DNA of 64,000 nucleotides from Acetobacterium wieringae (GCF_026646375.1 NZ_JAIPPU010000015.1:58170-122169), one strand, 5' to 3'. Counted from the first letter of the stretch, positions 34,632 to 45,252 are shown. Made by a program: numbers and translations. Notes: generated from the sequence alone by a model not told the origin.

Positions 34632-35945
34632 TTAATTTTTATGAACCGATTGTTGCAGTTTATTATAGACTTTTCCGACCGTCAGTCCCTGAAATACAGT
34701 CGTGAAAAAGACAATACCATAGGTTGCCACCACAAAGATATCGTAGACATCTGTTGCAAGCGAACCTTCGGTTCCCATAACCAGAGCCAGACAAAGGCCG
34801 CCTTTTAGTCCCGCCCAGGAAAAAAAGATTGTGAAGTTCTTTTTTGATAAACCAAGTGGCACTTCCTTTGTTAATACCACATTCCCTGCCACTGAAACAA
34901 TCCGGGCGATTGAATTAATCAGGATGGCTCCAATAATGACGACAAAGATGGGCATCCTCGAAATATCTTCCAGCGAAATGACTGCGAAGAACAATAGCCC
35001 AACCATCAGAAAAAGAATCCCATTTAACAGATTATCAATAACGCCCCAGAAGTCATAAAACATATCATGCAGTTTGCGGGTCGTTTCATCCATTCCTTTG
35101 CGTTCAAGATCGGCAATGACAGTTGCATAATAAAGACCGCAGATAACAGCTGCAATCGGGCCGGAAAAATCCAGGTATTCACAAATCAGATAGGCCATCA
35201 TCACAGTTAAAATGCTGGTGAAAATTTTGATGTATGTATTTTTGGTGTGCTTAAAAATCTGAAACATCAGTGCACCAATCACCAGACCAATGATAATGGC
35301 ACCGGCAATATCTGTAACCAGTCCGCCAATAAAACTGCCCAAGGTAACTGAAGCCAGTGTTTCCTCCTGAATCGTCAGCAGGGTGGCAAAAACGGCCACC
35401 GCGATCCCGTCATTAAACAATGACTCCCCTTCAAGAATCAGTGCCAAACGATGGGGCAGCCCCACATTGCCAAGAATTGACATTGCCGAAATCGGATCGG
35501 ACGGTGCCACAATGGAACCCAAAATCAGTGATTCAAGGAAACTTAAATTAAAATGAAATAAAAGGCCCAATCCATAAAAAAGAACACCATAAACAATGAT
35601 CGCAATCAGCGTTCCCAGAATTGCCATTCTGCCAATCAGACCCTTATCCTCATTAAAATCATTGAACTTGATGCTTGACGCCCCGGAAAAAAGCATAAAA
35701 CACAAGATCCCGTGAATCAGAAAATCATTGAAATCAAATTGATTGATCAGTCTTAAAAATTCTTCCGGAATCAATGTAATATTAACCGCTTGAAGCATAA
35801 TCAGTATCAGACAAAATCCAAAGCCGAAAACAACCAGACCAATTTCATACGGAAGCTTGACTGTTTTTTCATTGATAAAACTAAACAGCACCACCAGAAA
35901 AAGTGTCATTGTAAATAGAATCAGTAATTCACTAAAATTATACAT
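34632..35945 (-). CDS. CPA1-type cation/proton antiporter
   Basis: The 437-residue integral membrane protein has about 12 helices. It contains family motifs APSDPISA and EGESLFNDG, plus FSWAGLKGGLCLAL, all typical of NhaP/NHE sodium/proton antiporters. It exchanges cations for protons across the cytoplasmic membrane. No C-terminal regulatory domain is present. The ATG has GGAG upstream. It is transcribed alone between a LuxR regulator and selO. Confidence 0.92.
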   Translation of the reverse strand: MYNFSELLILFTMTLFLVVLFSFINEKTVKLPYEIGLVVFGFGFCLILIMLQAVNITLIPEEFLRLINQFDFNDFLIHGILCFMLFSGASSIKFNDFNEDKGLIGRMAILGTLIAIIVYGVLFYGLGLLFHFNLSFLESLILGSIVAPSDPISAMSILGNVGLPHRLALILEGESLFNDGIAVAVFATLLTIQEETLASVTLGSFIGGLVTDIAGAIIIGLVIGALMFQIFKHTKNTYIKIFTSILTVMMAYLICEYLDFSGPIAAVICGLYYATVIADLERKGMDETTRKLHDMFYDFWGVIDNLLNGILFLMVGLLFFAVISLEDISRMPIFVVIIGAILINSIARIVSVAGNVVLTKEVPLGLSKKNFTIFFSWAGLKGGLCLALVMGTEGSLATDVYDIFVVATYGIVFFTTVFQGLTVGKVYNKLQQSVHKN

Positions 35946-36065
35946 TCTCTTTATGCTCCTGTTAAACTTATTTTAACCTTTATGTGATTGAAATAATTGC
36001 CGTTTCTGCATCGTTTTATGCTTACCTTACCACAGCTTTTGTCTTTTATCAATCGAATGCATCAA

Positions 36066-38594
36066 TCAAATGTCGGCTTTTTTCGGAATGCTAATCGCTC
36101 CTTTAGCATGACGCAGCAGCCCGTTTCGCTCTGCTGTTTTAATAGCCGCATGTTTACCTCTTACCTCCAGCTTTTTGTAAACATTCTGAAGATGTGTTTT
36201 GACGGTTCCAGAAGAAATAAAAAGTCGCTCAGCTATTTCTTCCCGCTTGCATCCTTCTGCTGCCAATGACAGCACCTCCTGTTCCCGTTCCGTCAGCTCC
36301 ACTCTCAGAATCGATTGGGTTTTCAAATTGCAGAGATACGCTTCACTTTCATCCGATATTTTTTGGATGAACGGATTTTCCGGCTCCTTTTTGCGAAGCG
36401 CCGCTAAAATTGGCAGCAAATTTTCGGCATTCTCCAAAAACGGCAGTATGATTCCATCCATTTCCGCGTTTACCAGCGTTTGTTTAAGAACCTGTTGCCC
36501 GACATCCACGCCCTCAAGCTTAAAGCTTGCAATGGCCTTAAAAATACCATTGTGAATCAGACCAAGCTGATTATGATAAATGGAAAAGTACTCGACAAAG
36601 GTTTCCGCGAGCATTTCAAGCTTTATAAAATCGCCTGCCGCCACAACCGCCTTGCCATAAACCAGATAATTAAAAGCAATTCCCTGATAAAAAAGTTCAC
36701 CCTCATTCATATCCCCGATCTGCAGCCAATACGGAATTTTTGTTGGTTGACCCAGAATGGCATAAAGATAGCCTTTGCACAGATCGAGTGTGGTGTTGTA
36801 GATCGGATTATTGCGGGCCAGGATTTTTTCTTCGAGTTGGTAATAGCATTCGAGCGCTTCCTGTATTTCTCCGTTTCTCAGTTTCAGGCGAATCTGGACA
36901 AATTTAGCACAAAGAATCACGCTATATTGATCTTTGGTTGCGGCCTTAAAAAACGCTTTTTCACTGTTAAGTGCTGCTTTTTCCCAATCTCCTGTTTCCA
37001 GGGCGTATTCAGCCAGCGCCAGATACTCGGAGCCAGTTCCACACCCATCGGCATATTTGGGGTAAACCGGAAATTTAGAAACAATCAGTTCAGTTGTGTA
37101 TTTCAGTTTTCCCGAGTCCCTGAAATACATATAAAGCAGATGAGGGGAACCAAACGTAAACTCATTTTCCCGGTGCATGATGTAGGACTGTTCACCATCA
37201 AGCAAATGGATAATCCGGTCATTGATGACGGTGGATTCTTCTATATAATTAAACACCGTAAATTTCCGGATAATACTGATTTCTGCCAGTATTCGGTTCC
37301 GGTATTTGGTGTCTTCAAGGACTTGATAATATGCTTCCAATTCATCCAACCGCTGACAGGCCATTATCGCTCTTTGCTCATTCCCTCGCAGCAGGTCGAC
37401 CATAATATACTGCAGATAGGCGATGGGATACTGATAAAGCAGACCGTGCGGCAGTGCTTCAAACATATTGCTCGAGCCTTCAAACTCACCCAGTTCATTA
37501 CGGATGTTTTGAGGCCTATTCAGGTGTTCCAGAATCCTCACAGTTTCACCAGCCTGATATAAAAACCGGTAACCTGTCTGAAATTCCAGCTGTCCCAAAA
37601 ACCATTCTCCCAAACTTTGATAAAGCTGTTTTCGGCGTATTTCCTGAAAATCCTGCTTTTTCCTCAAAAAATCCAAGAGCACCGCGTGGATGACATATTG
37701 CTTACGCGATTCATCATAAGCGATAAACGAATTCTCACGAACAAGCTTTCTTAACGTGATCTCAGCCTTATTAAAACCAGTCACAAACCTAGCCTGCTCC
37801 CCGGAAAAGCCGTCCATAATGGATAGCTCAACCAGAAATTGTTGAATAGTTGGTTCATAATCGCTAAAAAGCGTCTGTTCAATCAGATCCTCAATAGTTA
37901 AACTAAAACCAATTGGCATCCCTCTTTCCAGACCTAAAAGCAGCATATAGGTCAGGGTAATCCAGCCGCCCCCGTAACTGCAGATCTTTTCCAGATCATC
38001 CGATAAAATATCTGCACTCAGCAATCGGCAGTAGTCCCCAATCTCGGCCGGGGAGAATTTCAAAAATTCCCGGGTAATATGACGACACAGTCCTTTGGCC
38101 ACCAGCTCGGAACAATTAAAATGGACGGTATTTCGGGTGATCAACAGCAGATGCAGGTTTTCAATCTGTTCATAGACAATCAGCTCAATCAAGCGGTTCA
38201 GGCGTTCACTGTTAACCCAATGATAGTCATCCAAAACCACGATCCGCTTTTGATTGCAGGTAAATTGGGAAATCACTGCAACGATCTGCTCCATCTGAGT
38301 GGCATTGGCCGGAAAGCCCAGCTGTAAAAGGGCCGCTCCGGTTTTTTCATCCACCTTTGAAACTTCCCGGGCCAGTTTTTCCCAATCATTTTCAGACAGT
38401 TCCGATTCCCGGTGAAACGTCATCCAGACAGGCAGGACTTTTTCAGTTTCCAAAAACAGGCGCACCGCTGTCGTCTTCCCGTAACCCATCGGCGCTTCTA
38501 CAATGGTCAGGGGATAATCGTACACATCTTTAAGTAATTGATTCAATCGTTGGCGTTTTAATAATTTTAGCTTCACTGGTATCTCTCTCAACAT
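36066..38594 (-). CDS. MalT-like LuxR-family transcriptional regulator (LAL type)
   Basis: The 842-residue protein has a STAND ATPase N-terminus with Walker A APMGYGKTTAV and Walker B RIVVLDDYHWV. A long helical, TPR-like middle follows, and a LuxR helix-turn-helix at the C-terminus (LTEREQEVLSLAAEGCKREEIAERLFISSGTVKTHLQNVYKKL). It should act as an ATP-dependent activator responding to an unknown inducer. The ATG at 38594 has only a weak ribosome site; the adjacent TTG is no better. No target gene is obvious. Confidence 0.92.
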   Translation of the reverse strand: MLREIPVKLKLLKRQRLNQLLKDVYDYPLTIVEAPMGYGKTTAVRLFLETEKVLPVWMTFHRESELSENDWEKLAREVSKVDEKTGAALLQLGFPANATQMEQIVAVISQFTCNQKRIVVLDDYHWVNSERLNRLIELIVYEQIENLHLLLITRNTVHFNCSELVAKGLCRHITREFLKFSPAEIGDYCRLLSADILSDDLEKICSYGGGWITLTYMLLLGLERGMPIGFSLTIEDLIEQTLFSDYEPTIQQFLVELSIMDGFSGEQARFVTGFNKAEITLRKLVRENSFIAYDESRKQYVIHAVLLDFLRKKQDFQEIRRKQLYQSLGEWFLGQLEFQTGYRFLYQAGETVRILEHLNRPQNIRNELGEFEGSSNMFEALPHGLLYQYPIAYLQYIMVDLLRGNEQRAIMACQRLDELEAYYQVLEDTKYRNRILAEISIIRKFTVFNYIEESTVINDRIIHLLDGEQSYIMHRENEFTFGSPHLLYMYFRDSGKLKYTTELIVSKFPVYPKYADGCGTGSEYLALAEYALETGDWEKAALNSEKAFFKAATKDQYSVILCAKFVQIRLKLRNGEIQEALECYYQLEEKILARNNPIYNTTLDLCKGYLYAILGQPTKIPYWLQIGDMNEGELFYQGIAFNYLVYGKAVVAAGDFIKLEMLAETFVEYFSIYHNQLGLIHNGIFKAIASFKLEGVDVGQQVLKQTLVNAEMDGIILPFLENAENLLPILAALRKKEPENPFIQKISDESEAYLCNLKTQSILRVELTEREQEVLSLAAEGCKREEIAERLFISSGTVKTHLQNVYKKLEVRGKHAAIKTAERNGLLRHAKGAISIPKKADI

Positions 38595-38707
38595 CAAAGT
38601 TTGTTGAACCCATTATAACTTAATTGTTAAGTGCTGTTAAGTTTTTTGCGGAGATATATAATGACTGCTGTATTAAAACGCTTTAAGGGTTAGAAAAATA
38701 CGCGATT

Positions 38708-38745
38708 GCAAAACAAAAAACAGCCGGTGATGACTGTTTTGTTTT
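38708..38745 (-). terminator. Hairpin with T-tract after a coding remnant
   Basis: On the minus strand AAAACAG and CTGTTTT pair around a 10-base loop, followed by TTGTTTTGC. It follows a minus-strand gene remnant ending at 38757. Confidence 0.6.
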
Positions 38746-38756
38746 ACCCAAAATTA

Positions 38757-38882
38757 CTACTTACTCCAGCCATTTGAAAGATCATAGGTGTACCACCCGG
38801 CAGTGTCTTTATAAACAGTCTTAAACGCTTCACCAAACGATCCAAATGCGTCCTTTACATTTGCGACGCTAACCCTTATACT
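38757..38882 (-). pseudogene. 3' remnant of an unidentified gene
   Basis: In the 360-base spacer before 38959, one minus-strand frame reads VANVKDAFGSFGEAFKTVYK, then DTAGWYTYDLSNGWSK and a TAG. It is open only back to about 38880 and has no start or ribosome site, and it is followed by a terminator. This looks like the surviving C-terminus of a lost gene. Family not recognised. Confidence 0.5.
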
Positions 38883-38958
38883 CTACATATGCTCGTTTGA
38901 CCGGCTCCTGGAAAAGCAAACCAGATGGCGTCATCACATTAATCATTGAGAGGTAGAC

Positions 38959-39240
38959 ATGTTTCGACTATGGTGCAAAATCATAACCAAAAATAAAATT
39001 CAAGACGACAAAGTTGTTGAACTTGATAACAACACCCTGGAGGTAGATGAGAAAATCCACTCCGCTTTAGAAATCTTCTGCCATGACTTTGATCTGGAAA
39101 AACCAATGTGGTTTGAAAAAAATACAAAAGAACTGGGTCAGATTTCCAAAACATCGTTTCGTAAAGACCAGTTCATCGAATCTGTTTGGTTTGATTATTT
39201 AGAGATCGTACTGATTGACGATGGTAAAAAGAAAGCCTAA
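38959..39240 (+). CDS. Conserved hypothetical protein (93 residues)
   Basis: The 93-residue soluble protein begins MFRLWCKII and contains FCHDFDLEKPMWFEKN and a C-terminal acidic strand (FDYLEIVLIDD). Similar short proteins occur in clostridial genomes in my recollection, without function. The ATG has GAGAGG five bases upstream. It is a lone plus-strand gene among minus-strand neighbours. Confidence 0.75.
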   Translation: MFRLWCKIITKNKIQDDKVVELDNNTLEVDEKIHSALEIFCHDFDLEKPMWFEKNTKELGQISKTSFRKDQFIESVWFDYLEIVLIDDGKKKA

Positions 39241-39445
39241 CGACGCCAAATCGACACGCCCTCCACGGTTATTAAAGTAATCCAGAATTTAAGCGATCAG
39301 GATAGTCGCATCACGGTATTACTCAGTTTATACATGGTTAGCTATCCACGTATCCCCCCACTTCGATGACTTAATAAGATAGGGGCAAATCTATCAGCCA
39401 CAGCAGTCAGTTTATGGCGTGCATAAATAATCGGATTTTAGCGCC

Positions 39446-39910
39446 TTATTTATTTGTAAGTTCTTCGATGATGGATTTTAGTTTATCCTTAGATTCACCA
39501 AGGGTTTTAACATTCTCATCGATCAACGCCGACGCTTCTTCGGTCGACATTTTGAACTGCTCATCACCATTATTAACTTCAACATAATCCAGATTCTTAA
39601 TTAAACCCAGCAGCTGTATCGCCGATGGCACAAAATCACTTTCATTAAAAGATCCGTCCTTTTCAGCAATATTGATGATCAGCCCATAAGGTTCCTGACT
39701 GGTTTCCAGTTGGATGGTGTAATCTTTTATTTTTCCCAAGCCCGTCTTTTCGATTAATGCATAAACGGCGGCATTGTCTCCCACAAACTCAACTTTTGCG
39801 GCATAGAGATCGTCCGCAGTTTGTTTAACTTCCTGCGATAATTGACTACATCCAGTCGCACCAAAAAGCAATACTATCATACACATTAAAAAAACAACTA
39901 CTCGTTTCAT
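39446..39910 (-). CDS. Lipoprotein with DUF4825-like domain
   Basis: The 154-residue protein has a lipoprotein signal ending FGATGC, then a domain beginning AAKVEFVGDNAAVYALIEKTGL, which resembles DUF4825. An alpha/beta stretch follows, and a charged helical end. It should be anchored outside the membrane. ATG 39910 with GGGAGA upstream is preferred to one 18 bases earlier. Function unknown. Confidence 0.8.
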   Translation of the reverse strand: MKRVVVFLMCMIVLLFGATGCSQLSQEVKQTADDLYAAKVEFVGDNAAVYALIEKTGLGKIKDYTIQLETSQEPYGLIINIAEKDGSFNESDFVPSAIQLLGLIKNLDYVEVNNGDEQFKMSTEEASALIDENVKTLGESKDKLKSIIEELTNK

Positions 39911-40117
39911 TGGTTTCTCCCTGTTCATTCCTAATCGGTTACCAGCGCATTTCCACTGGTTCGCCCCATTGATTGATTTTTTTGATCTTCTTTTCTAAAT
40001 TAACTATAGTGTTTGTCATCACCCATTTAAAAACCATCAGAATCAGGTTCTGGAATGATCATCCGAAACATCCCTGCAAAGTCTAATGAACCTCGTCTCA
40101 TACTCCTGGGAGTATCA

Positions 40118-41083
40118 TCAGTGAGTAAGCTTTTTCAATACGCGATGATAAAGCGGCATATCTTTGTCACCCCCAGTCACCATTTCCAGCTCTCTGTCTC
40201 TGATCATTTCTTCGATGCGTAATGCAACCCATGAATCACAAATTCCAAGTTGGTATTTCCCCAGCACATGTCCGACAATCATCGCTTCATGAAATTTTTC
40301 GTCTTCCGCTTCTATTTCGCAACGAATAAAATCATCATAGAGTTTTTCTGACATACTAACCAACTGGCCATTAAGTACGGCTCGCAAAGGCGCGTTCTCT
40401 GCTTGAAGCGCCTGCCAGTGCGATGCACAACATTGAATAAATACAGATGATACCGTCTTTTGAAAAGCAAAATACTGATACCATTCTTCTGGAGCCACTT
40501 CAGCCCAACTATTTTTCTGCACGATATTTCCATTCCCGTCAGATTCCCATTCGGGGAGTTTTACAATAACCACTTGTCCATCGTTTACGTTCCACTGATT
40601 AAACTGACTCATAAACCAGTAAAGTCCACACATATCATCGGGCTGATTGCTATACCAGACCCGGAAAGTTTCTCCCGTTTCCGCACACTCACGAATTGTC
40701 TGCAAATCTTCAATTGCCTTATTAAATATTTCGCTCGCAACCTGATGCTCTTGGCCATCTAAATAAACACTAAATAAGTGTTCCAATACCTGTTTTCGCT
40801 TGACACCGGGCCGATTTTCGGAAATATCTCCGATGCTCAGCAGCAAATTAAATCCATAGATGTCTGATGTTTTTCCATCCAAGGGCGTCGCATTTTCCCA
40901 CTCCATGCGTGCCTTTTCCTCTTCTTCCTTCCTGGCCGTTTCAATTTCATCTTTACTTGGCTTACTTCCATCAGTATGACTGACAATAATGCTCATACAC
41001 CCAACCGGATATTTTCCTTCGCCAAAATGTTGCGCTATTTTAAGGCTTCCACACGCACTATCACTGAATAGGATATCTATCAT
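40118..41083 (-). CDS. DUF1835/DUF3658-domain protein
   Basis: The 321-residue protein starts MIDILFSDSACGSLK and has the DUF1835 stretch (IYGFNLLLSIGDISE, then TFRVWYSNQPDDMCGLYWFM). A C-terminal DUF3658 part contains CEIEAEDEKFHEAMIVGHVLG. It is cytosolic and has no known activity. ATG 41083 has GGAGG nine bases upstream and is preferred to the upstream in-frame ATG. Confidence 0.85.
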   Translation of the reverse strand: MIDILFSDSACGSLKIAQHFGEGKYPVGCMSIIVSHTDGSKPSKDEIETARKEEEEKARMEWENATPLDGKTSDIYGFNLLLSIGDISENRPGVKRKQVLEHLFSVYLDGQEHQVASEIFNKAIEDLQTIRECAETGETFRVWYSNQPDDMCGLYWFMSQFNQWNVNDGQVVIVKLPEWESDGNGNIVQKNSWAEVAPEEWYQYFAFQKTVSSVFIQCCASHWQALQAENAPLRAVLNGQLVSMSEKLYDDFIRCEIEAEDEKFHEAMIVGHVLGKYQLGICDSWVALRIEEMIRDRELEMVTGGDKDMPLYHRVLKKLTH

Positions 41084-41358
41084 AACCGTTAACCTCCAAA
41101 TCTCTTGTCTGCCTATCGGCAAGACCATATAACCACCTTGAGTCCGGAACAGTTCAAATTATTCAAATTTGAGTAATCCTAACACTTGACTGAATCTGTT
41201 CATCCGGCTCAGATCATTGTGATCAATGCAAAGAGCTGCTATTTTTCAAATGCGATTATTTTACCACAATTTTCCTTCACAATTCTTCAACCGAACCGTC
41301 CTCCACCCCAAAAATCAATTCATCCCAGATGGCAAAGCATCTCCGTGTTAATCCTGTA

Positions 41359-42243
41359 TCATTGTTTGATGGAAGCTTTCAAGCGCTCCCCATAATTAAA
41401 CAGAAAAACGCCCGCTAAAATAATTATCCCACCAATCACTGTCGCCTGCTCAGGGATTTCACCGGCAATTAAAAAACCCAATATGCTGGTCAGAAAAGGG
41501 GTTAAAAACATATAGTTACTGACCTGCGAGGTCTTACGGGCCAAGGATAGTGCCTTTGTCCAGGCTACATAGGCAATGGCACTGGAAAATACTCCCAAAA
41601 TAAGGACATAGACCCACTGTAGCGGTGGTGCATTGATTGCCTGGTGGATTGACCCCGGCAGAAAAACCGCCAGCAAAATCGTTCCTCCCCAAATACTGTA
41701 AGTCGCCGTTTCGAGGGGCGCATACGATTTAGTGAGCTTCCGCTGCAACAGATTGTAAAAACTCAAAACCAGTGCAGCCCCAAAAAGCCATAAAACCCCA
41801 ATGTTTATTGATAGCGCACCATCAATCAGCGTTAAAAATGCCACCCCCAAAAATTCCAGACCAATCGCCAACCATTGCCGCCATGTCAGCTTTTCATGAT
41901 AAAGAATGCGGGCCAATAACGCCGTAAAAACTGGTGCGGTGGCAATGATAATACTACCGGTGGCTGCCGAAACCATCTGCTGACCCTGATTAAAAAAGAT
42001 CATATAGAGAAAAAATCCCAACGCCCCGGACAAGAGAAACATCGGCCAATCACCTTTTGCAGGCATTTTCATCTTTACCACAACAGCCACACCCAATAAA
42101 ATCAGTGATGCGATCAGGTAACGCAAAAATCCCAGACTATAAACCGAAAAATAAGTTAAAGCCAGCCGGGTCAGCACATAAGCCAGTGACCAGCAAACAA
42201 TTGTGATTAGCGCATAGAGATGATATTTTTCCTTTAATCGCAT
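41359..42243 (-). CDS. EamA-family (DMT) transporter
   Basis: The 294-residue protein has ten hydrophobic segments in two EamA repeats (YALITIVCWSLAYVLTRLAL; AATGSIIIATAPVFTALLARI; second half INIGVLWLFGAALVLSFYN). It likely exports a metabolite such as an amino acid. The ATG at 42243 has GGGAGG five bases upstream; the frame is open further but lacks a site. Confidence 0.9.
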   Translation of the reverse strand: MRLKEKYHLYALITIVCWSLAYVLTRLALTYFSVYSLGFLRYLIASLILLGVAVVVKMKMPAKGDWPMFLLSGALGFFLYMIFFNQGQQMVSAATGSIIIATAPVFTALLARILYHEKLTWRQWLAIGLEFLGVAFLTLIDGALSINIGVLWLFGAALVLSFYNLLQRKLTKSYAPLETATYSIWGGTILLAVFLPGSIHQAINAPPLQWVYVLILGVFSSAIAYVAWTKALSLARKTSQVSNYMFLTPFLTSILGFLIAGEIPEQATVIGGIIILAGVFLFNYGERLKASIKQ

Positions 42244-42516
42244 CGATTCCTCCCTTTTAGGTGTCCTGATATCACAGTGATCGGTCCGGGGGATGTTGTC
42301 ATTCCCCTTACTCTCCCGCTTTTTATAGTGCTTTATTTTAGGATTCTCTTTAAATAAGCGCAAGCTAAAAAATTTATGATTTCAAGTTTTCTTTGTAAAA
42401 TACAACTCCGTTCTTAAAAACACAAGGCAATTACTTGCTTTTTTAGCATATCTTATTGAATTAACAATACCACGTCCTCATTTTCTTCACAAAATTGTTA
42501 TATCAACTTTAGAAAA

Positions 42517-43431
42517 CTAGGAATAGCCCTTTTCAATGGCCACGATTTTGTCATAGAGCATGGCATTTACCGGAGTTTTGATCCCATGTTTTTGCCCAAG
42601 AGCCACCACCGTTCCGGAAAAAAGTGCCACCTCACTGGGTCGCTTGGCTTCAATATCCTGTCGCATGGACGGCTTTCCGGTGTCACTCAGGGCATCCACC
42701 ACGCCCAGCCAGTAGGTGATATCCGCCTCATCCAGCGCTACCCCTTCCTGCTGCGCCACCGGAATGACCTCAGCCATAGCAGCAATCATCAAGTCCCGGG
42801 CTTTTCCGGGTTTTTTGACGCTACCAAAGTTTTCGCCATAGACTGAAACCACCTGATTAACCCCCACATTTAGCATAAACTTAGACCAGATTTTGCGATC
42901 CATCCGGTTATCAATTTGATAGGCGATACCCACCCGATCAAAAAAACGTTGAACCAGCATTATTTTCTCAGTGGGCTGATCATCCGCCCGATTGCCAAAA
43001 CAGATCATCCCGGCATTGGTATAACTCAGGGCATTGCCTGATTTAAGGGTGTCCATGCCTTGGGCACAGGACCAGATCAGATTTTCTTCTCCAAACGCTT
43101 CCCCAATAATGGTTTCACTGGTAATCCCATTTAAGAGCGACACCATCAGGGTGTCCGGCCCGACACAGGGTCGAACGGCCTCGATGGCATCGCTTAACCC
43201 ATTTATTTTAACCGCAAAAATAATCAGATCGGCTTGCTCAGCCTGTTCCGGGGTTTCATAGTGAAACCGACAAGGTACACCATTACAATATACGCCATGC
43301 TTCTGATAGTTATTAATCCGCTTTTGATCGGCGATGATGGTCAAATCGTCCCCAATTTGTTGAGCGATCCGGGCACCGAAAAGAATCCCCAGTGCACCCA
43401 AGCCAATGATTGCCACTTTCTTTATTTCCAT
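42517..43431 (-). CDS. panE: Ketopantoate reductase family (2-dehydropantoate 2-reductase)
   Basis: The 304-residue dehydrogenase has the N-terminal Rossmann motif IIGLGALGILFGARIA, then KINGLSDAIE and LLNGITSETIIGEAFG. The C-terminal domain carries KFMLNVGVNQV and SMRQDIEAKRPSEV, both conserved in PanE. It uses NADPH to make pantoate for coenzyme A. No other pan gene is nearby, so a paralogue with a different substrate is possible. Confidence 0.85.
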   Translation of the reverse strand: MEIKKVAIIGLGALGILFGARIAQQIGDDLTIIADQKRINNYQKHGVYCNGVPCRFHYETPEQAEQADLIIFAVKINGLSDAIEAVRPCVGPDTLMVSLLNGITSETIIGEAFGEENLIWSCAQGMDTLKSGNALSYTNAGMICFGNRADDQPTEKIMLVQRFFDRVGIAYQIDNRMDRKIWSKFMLNVGVNQVVSVYGENFGSVKKPGKARDLMIAAMAEVIPVAQQEGVALDEADITYWLGVVDALSDTGKPSMRQDIEAKRPSEVALFSGTVVALGQKHGIKTPVNAMLYDKIVAIEKGYS

Positions 43432-43617
43432 GCTTACCTCACTTTTCAACCACATCGGCTCATGTCACTTTAACCTGATCTTCAAAATCAGGTGTGCATG
43501 TCAATATACATTTTGCGATAGCCTCACGATTATTACTGTCATGAAATCAATTTCGTTCACCGATATATATTTTTTTACATGATACGAATCTTAGTTGTTT
43601 TGAACAATCAATATAAA

Positions 43618-44064
43618 CTATTTTCTTTTACTGAACTTTTCTTTGGAATATCCATATGCTTCTTCAATAAAAGTTTTCAACGTTTCAAAAGTTTCTATCG
43701 ATGGGTTGAGTACACTAATCCAGCCCATCCAAGCATAGACAGGGTGTGGAATAATCTTATCAACTTCAGCGAAATCATAATTCATATCAACAATGTCGCC
43801 TGCTGAAGGGCGTTTTGGAATCTCACCAAATAGCCCTTCAAAAGTTTTTTTTCTTATTCCCAAGTTTACTCGAAACGTATTATCCCGATTGAGATTAGAG
43901 CTTTTATCATTATCACCATCTTTTTCTTTAATCGTCAATACATAAACACCACGTTTTAATGTTTTAAAAGGATTGTAGAAAATTCCTTTTTCACCCCAAC
44001 TTTCCACAAGAACTGTCCCCTCAAGATTAGATATGCAGTAGTTCAAAATATCATCTGGCTTCAT
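43618..44064 (-). CDS. DUF6194-family protein
   Basis: The 148-residue protein has the family core (GTVLVESWGEKGIFYNPFKTLKRGVYVLTIKEKDG; later MNYDFAEVDKIIPHPVYAWMGWISVLNPS). It is soluble and of unknown function. It is more AT-rich than its neighbours, which hints at separate origin. The ribosome site GGGAG precedes the ATG. Confidence 0.82.
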   Translation of the reverse strand: MKPDDILNYCISNLEGTVLVESWGEKGIFYNPFKTLKRGVYVLTIKEKDGDNDKSSNLNRDNTFRVNLGIRKKTFEGLFGEIPKRPSAGDIVDMNYDFAEVDKIIPHPVYAWMGWISVLNPSIETFETLKTFIEEAYGYSKEKFSKRK

Positions 44065-44247
44065 CCTGTCTCCCTATAAAATTATTCATATATTCTTGCT
44101 GATGGTTAATGTATATCCTCTTCTTGATTGATAGCTCAGATTCAATTATTTTTCAATCATCACTAAAAACAATCTATGTCATCTACATTATTACCTTTTT
44201 CGTCACAAACAGATAATATTTTCACCTGTTTTTTCGCTCCTAAATCG

Positions 44248-44952
44248 CTATACATCCTGGTTTTCAATCCAATTCCTGAAAAATTCCAATTGTTCTTCCG
44301 TATGAAAATAATGTTCGCCCTGTTCCATTATGGTTAGCTCGCAATCAAATTGCCGGGTGAAGTTTAAAACCGTATCAACTTCACATAAATCATCCTTTGA
44401 GCCGTAAAGAATGGCCGTCGGTTTATTCCAGCAATCAATGGGATGCTCTTTGACATAGCAATAATAATCCCAATAGAGTGGCTGGCCAATCGGCGTAGCC
44501 ACTTCCTTTTCAGTTTGCAACTGCTCCTCGCTGATGTTGAACCAGCCCATCATATTATTGATAATTCGCTCCATATCAACAACTGGCGACAAAAACAGAC
44601 ATTGTTCCAAATCGACCGTTTTATAAGCAAGTAAACTAAAATATGCGCCCATACTACAGGCGAACAAACTGATCTGATCCCACCCCGTTTTTGCAAACTC
44701 CATAATACGTGTAAGCTCTTTAACGCACGCTTGAACCTTGCAGGGCGTTGGATCATTCTTGCGCTCGCCATGCTCCGGCAGATCGAAGCTCAGCACCTGG
44801 TATCCTAATTGTGTCAGTTTTTCTGCAAATATCACGATGACTTGATCCGCTTTGCTTGACATATTGCCATGAACAGCGATAAATATCTTGTAGGAATTTT
44901 CGCCCCAAATAATTGCCGGAATTCCCGCTATTTCTAAGTTTTGTGTTCTCAT
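44248..44952 (-). CDS. Alpha/beta hydrolase
   Basis: The 234-residue protein has an HG oxyanion strand (FIAVHGNMSSKAD), FDLPEHGER, a nucleophile elbow ACSMGAYFS (Ala in place of the first Gly), an acid in YGSKDDLCE and a histidine in EQGEHYFHT. It is a cytosolic serine hydrolase, substrate unknown. GAGGG lies upstream of the ATG. Confidence 0.85.
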   Translation of the reverse strand: MRTQNLEIAGIPAIIWGENSYKIFIAVHGNMSSKADQVIVIFAEKLTQLGYQVLSFDLPEHGERKNDPTPCKVQACVKELTRIMEFAKTGWDQISLFACSMGAYFSLLAYKTVDLEQCLFLSPVVDMERIINNMMGWFNISEEQLQTEKEVATPIGQPLYWDYYCYVKEHPIDCWNKPTAILYGSKDDLCEVDTVLNFTRQFDCELTIMEQGEHYFHTEEQLEFFRNWIENQDV

Positions 44953-45014
44953 TTTACCCTCAATTATCTGTTTTGTTAAATCAGACCTGCTTATTTTTGT
45001 GGTCTTTAATCACT

Positions 45015-45140
45015 TCACTGATGATCATATATCAATAGCCCTTCTTTCCCAAAGCGCATCGGACATACCCGGCAACAGGTATTGCATGTCACCGTTTCAA
45101 TACTTGTTGCGGTTGTCCCATCGGCATTGTTCCGGCATAA
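45015..45140 (-). pseudogene. 3' remnant of a QueG-like 4Fe-4S protein gene
   Basis: In the 300-base spacer 44953-45252 a minus-strand frame reads CRNNADGTTATSIETVTCNT, then CCRVCPMRFGKEGLLIYDHQ and TGA. It parallels the end of the intact protein encoded at 46486-47160 (PCRVNSFGKTKRGHDTVVCN, QCRTVCPMG). No start or upstream half is present. Confidence 0.65.
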
Positions 45141-45252
45141 CTATTGAATTCTTCAGATAGCAACCGGATTATCTTTGTCGCCATTATTAAATTAATTGTA
45201 TCATTTTTACTATGCCGTGTAAGGTTATCTTAAAAAATCGCATCTCATGATT

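Noticed and set aside
36480..37562. Long open frame (360 codons) on the plus strand
   Set aside because: It lies wholly antisense to the MalT-like LuxR regulator, whose domains and motifs are clear; the antisense product shows no domain and has no ribosome site.
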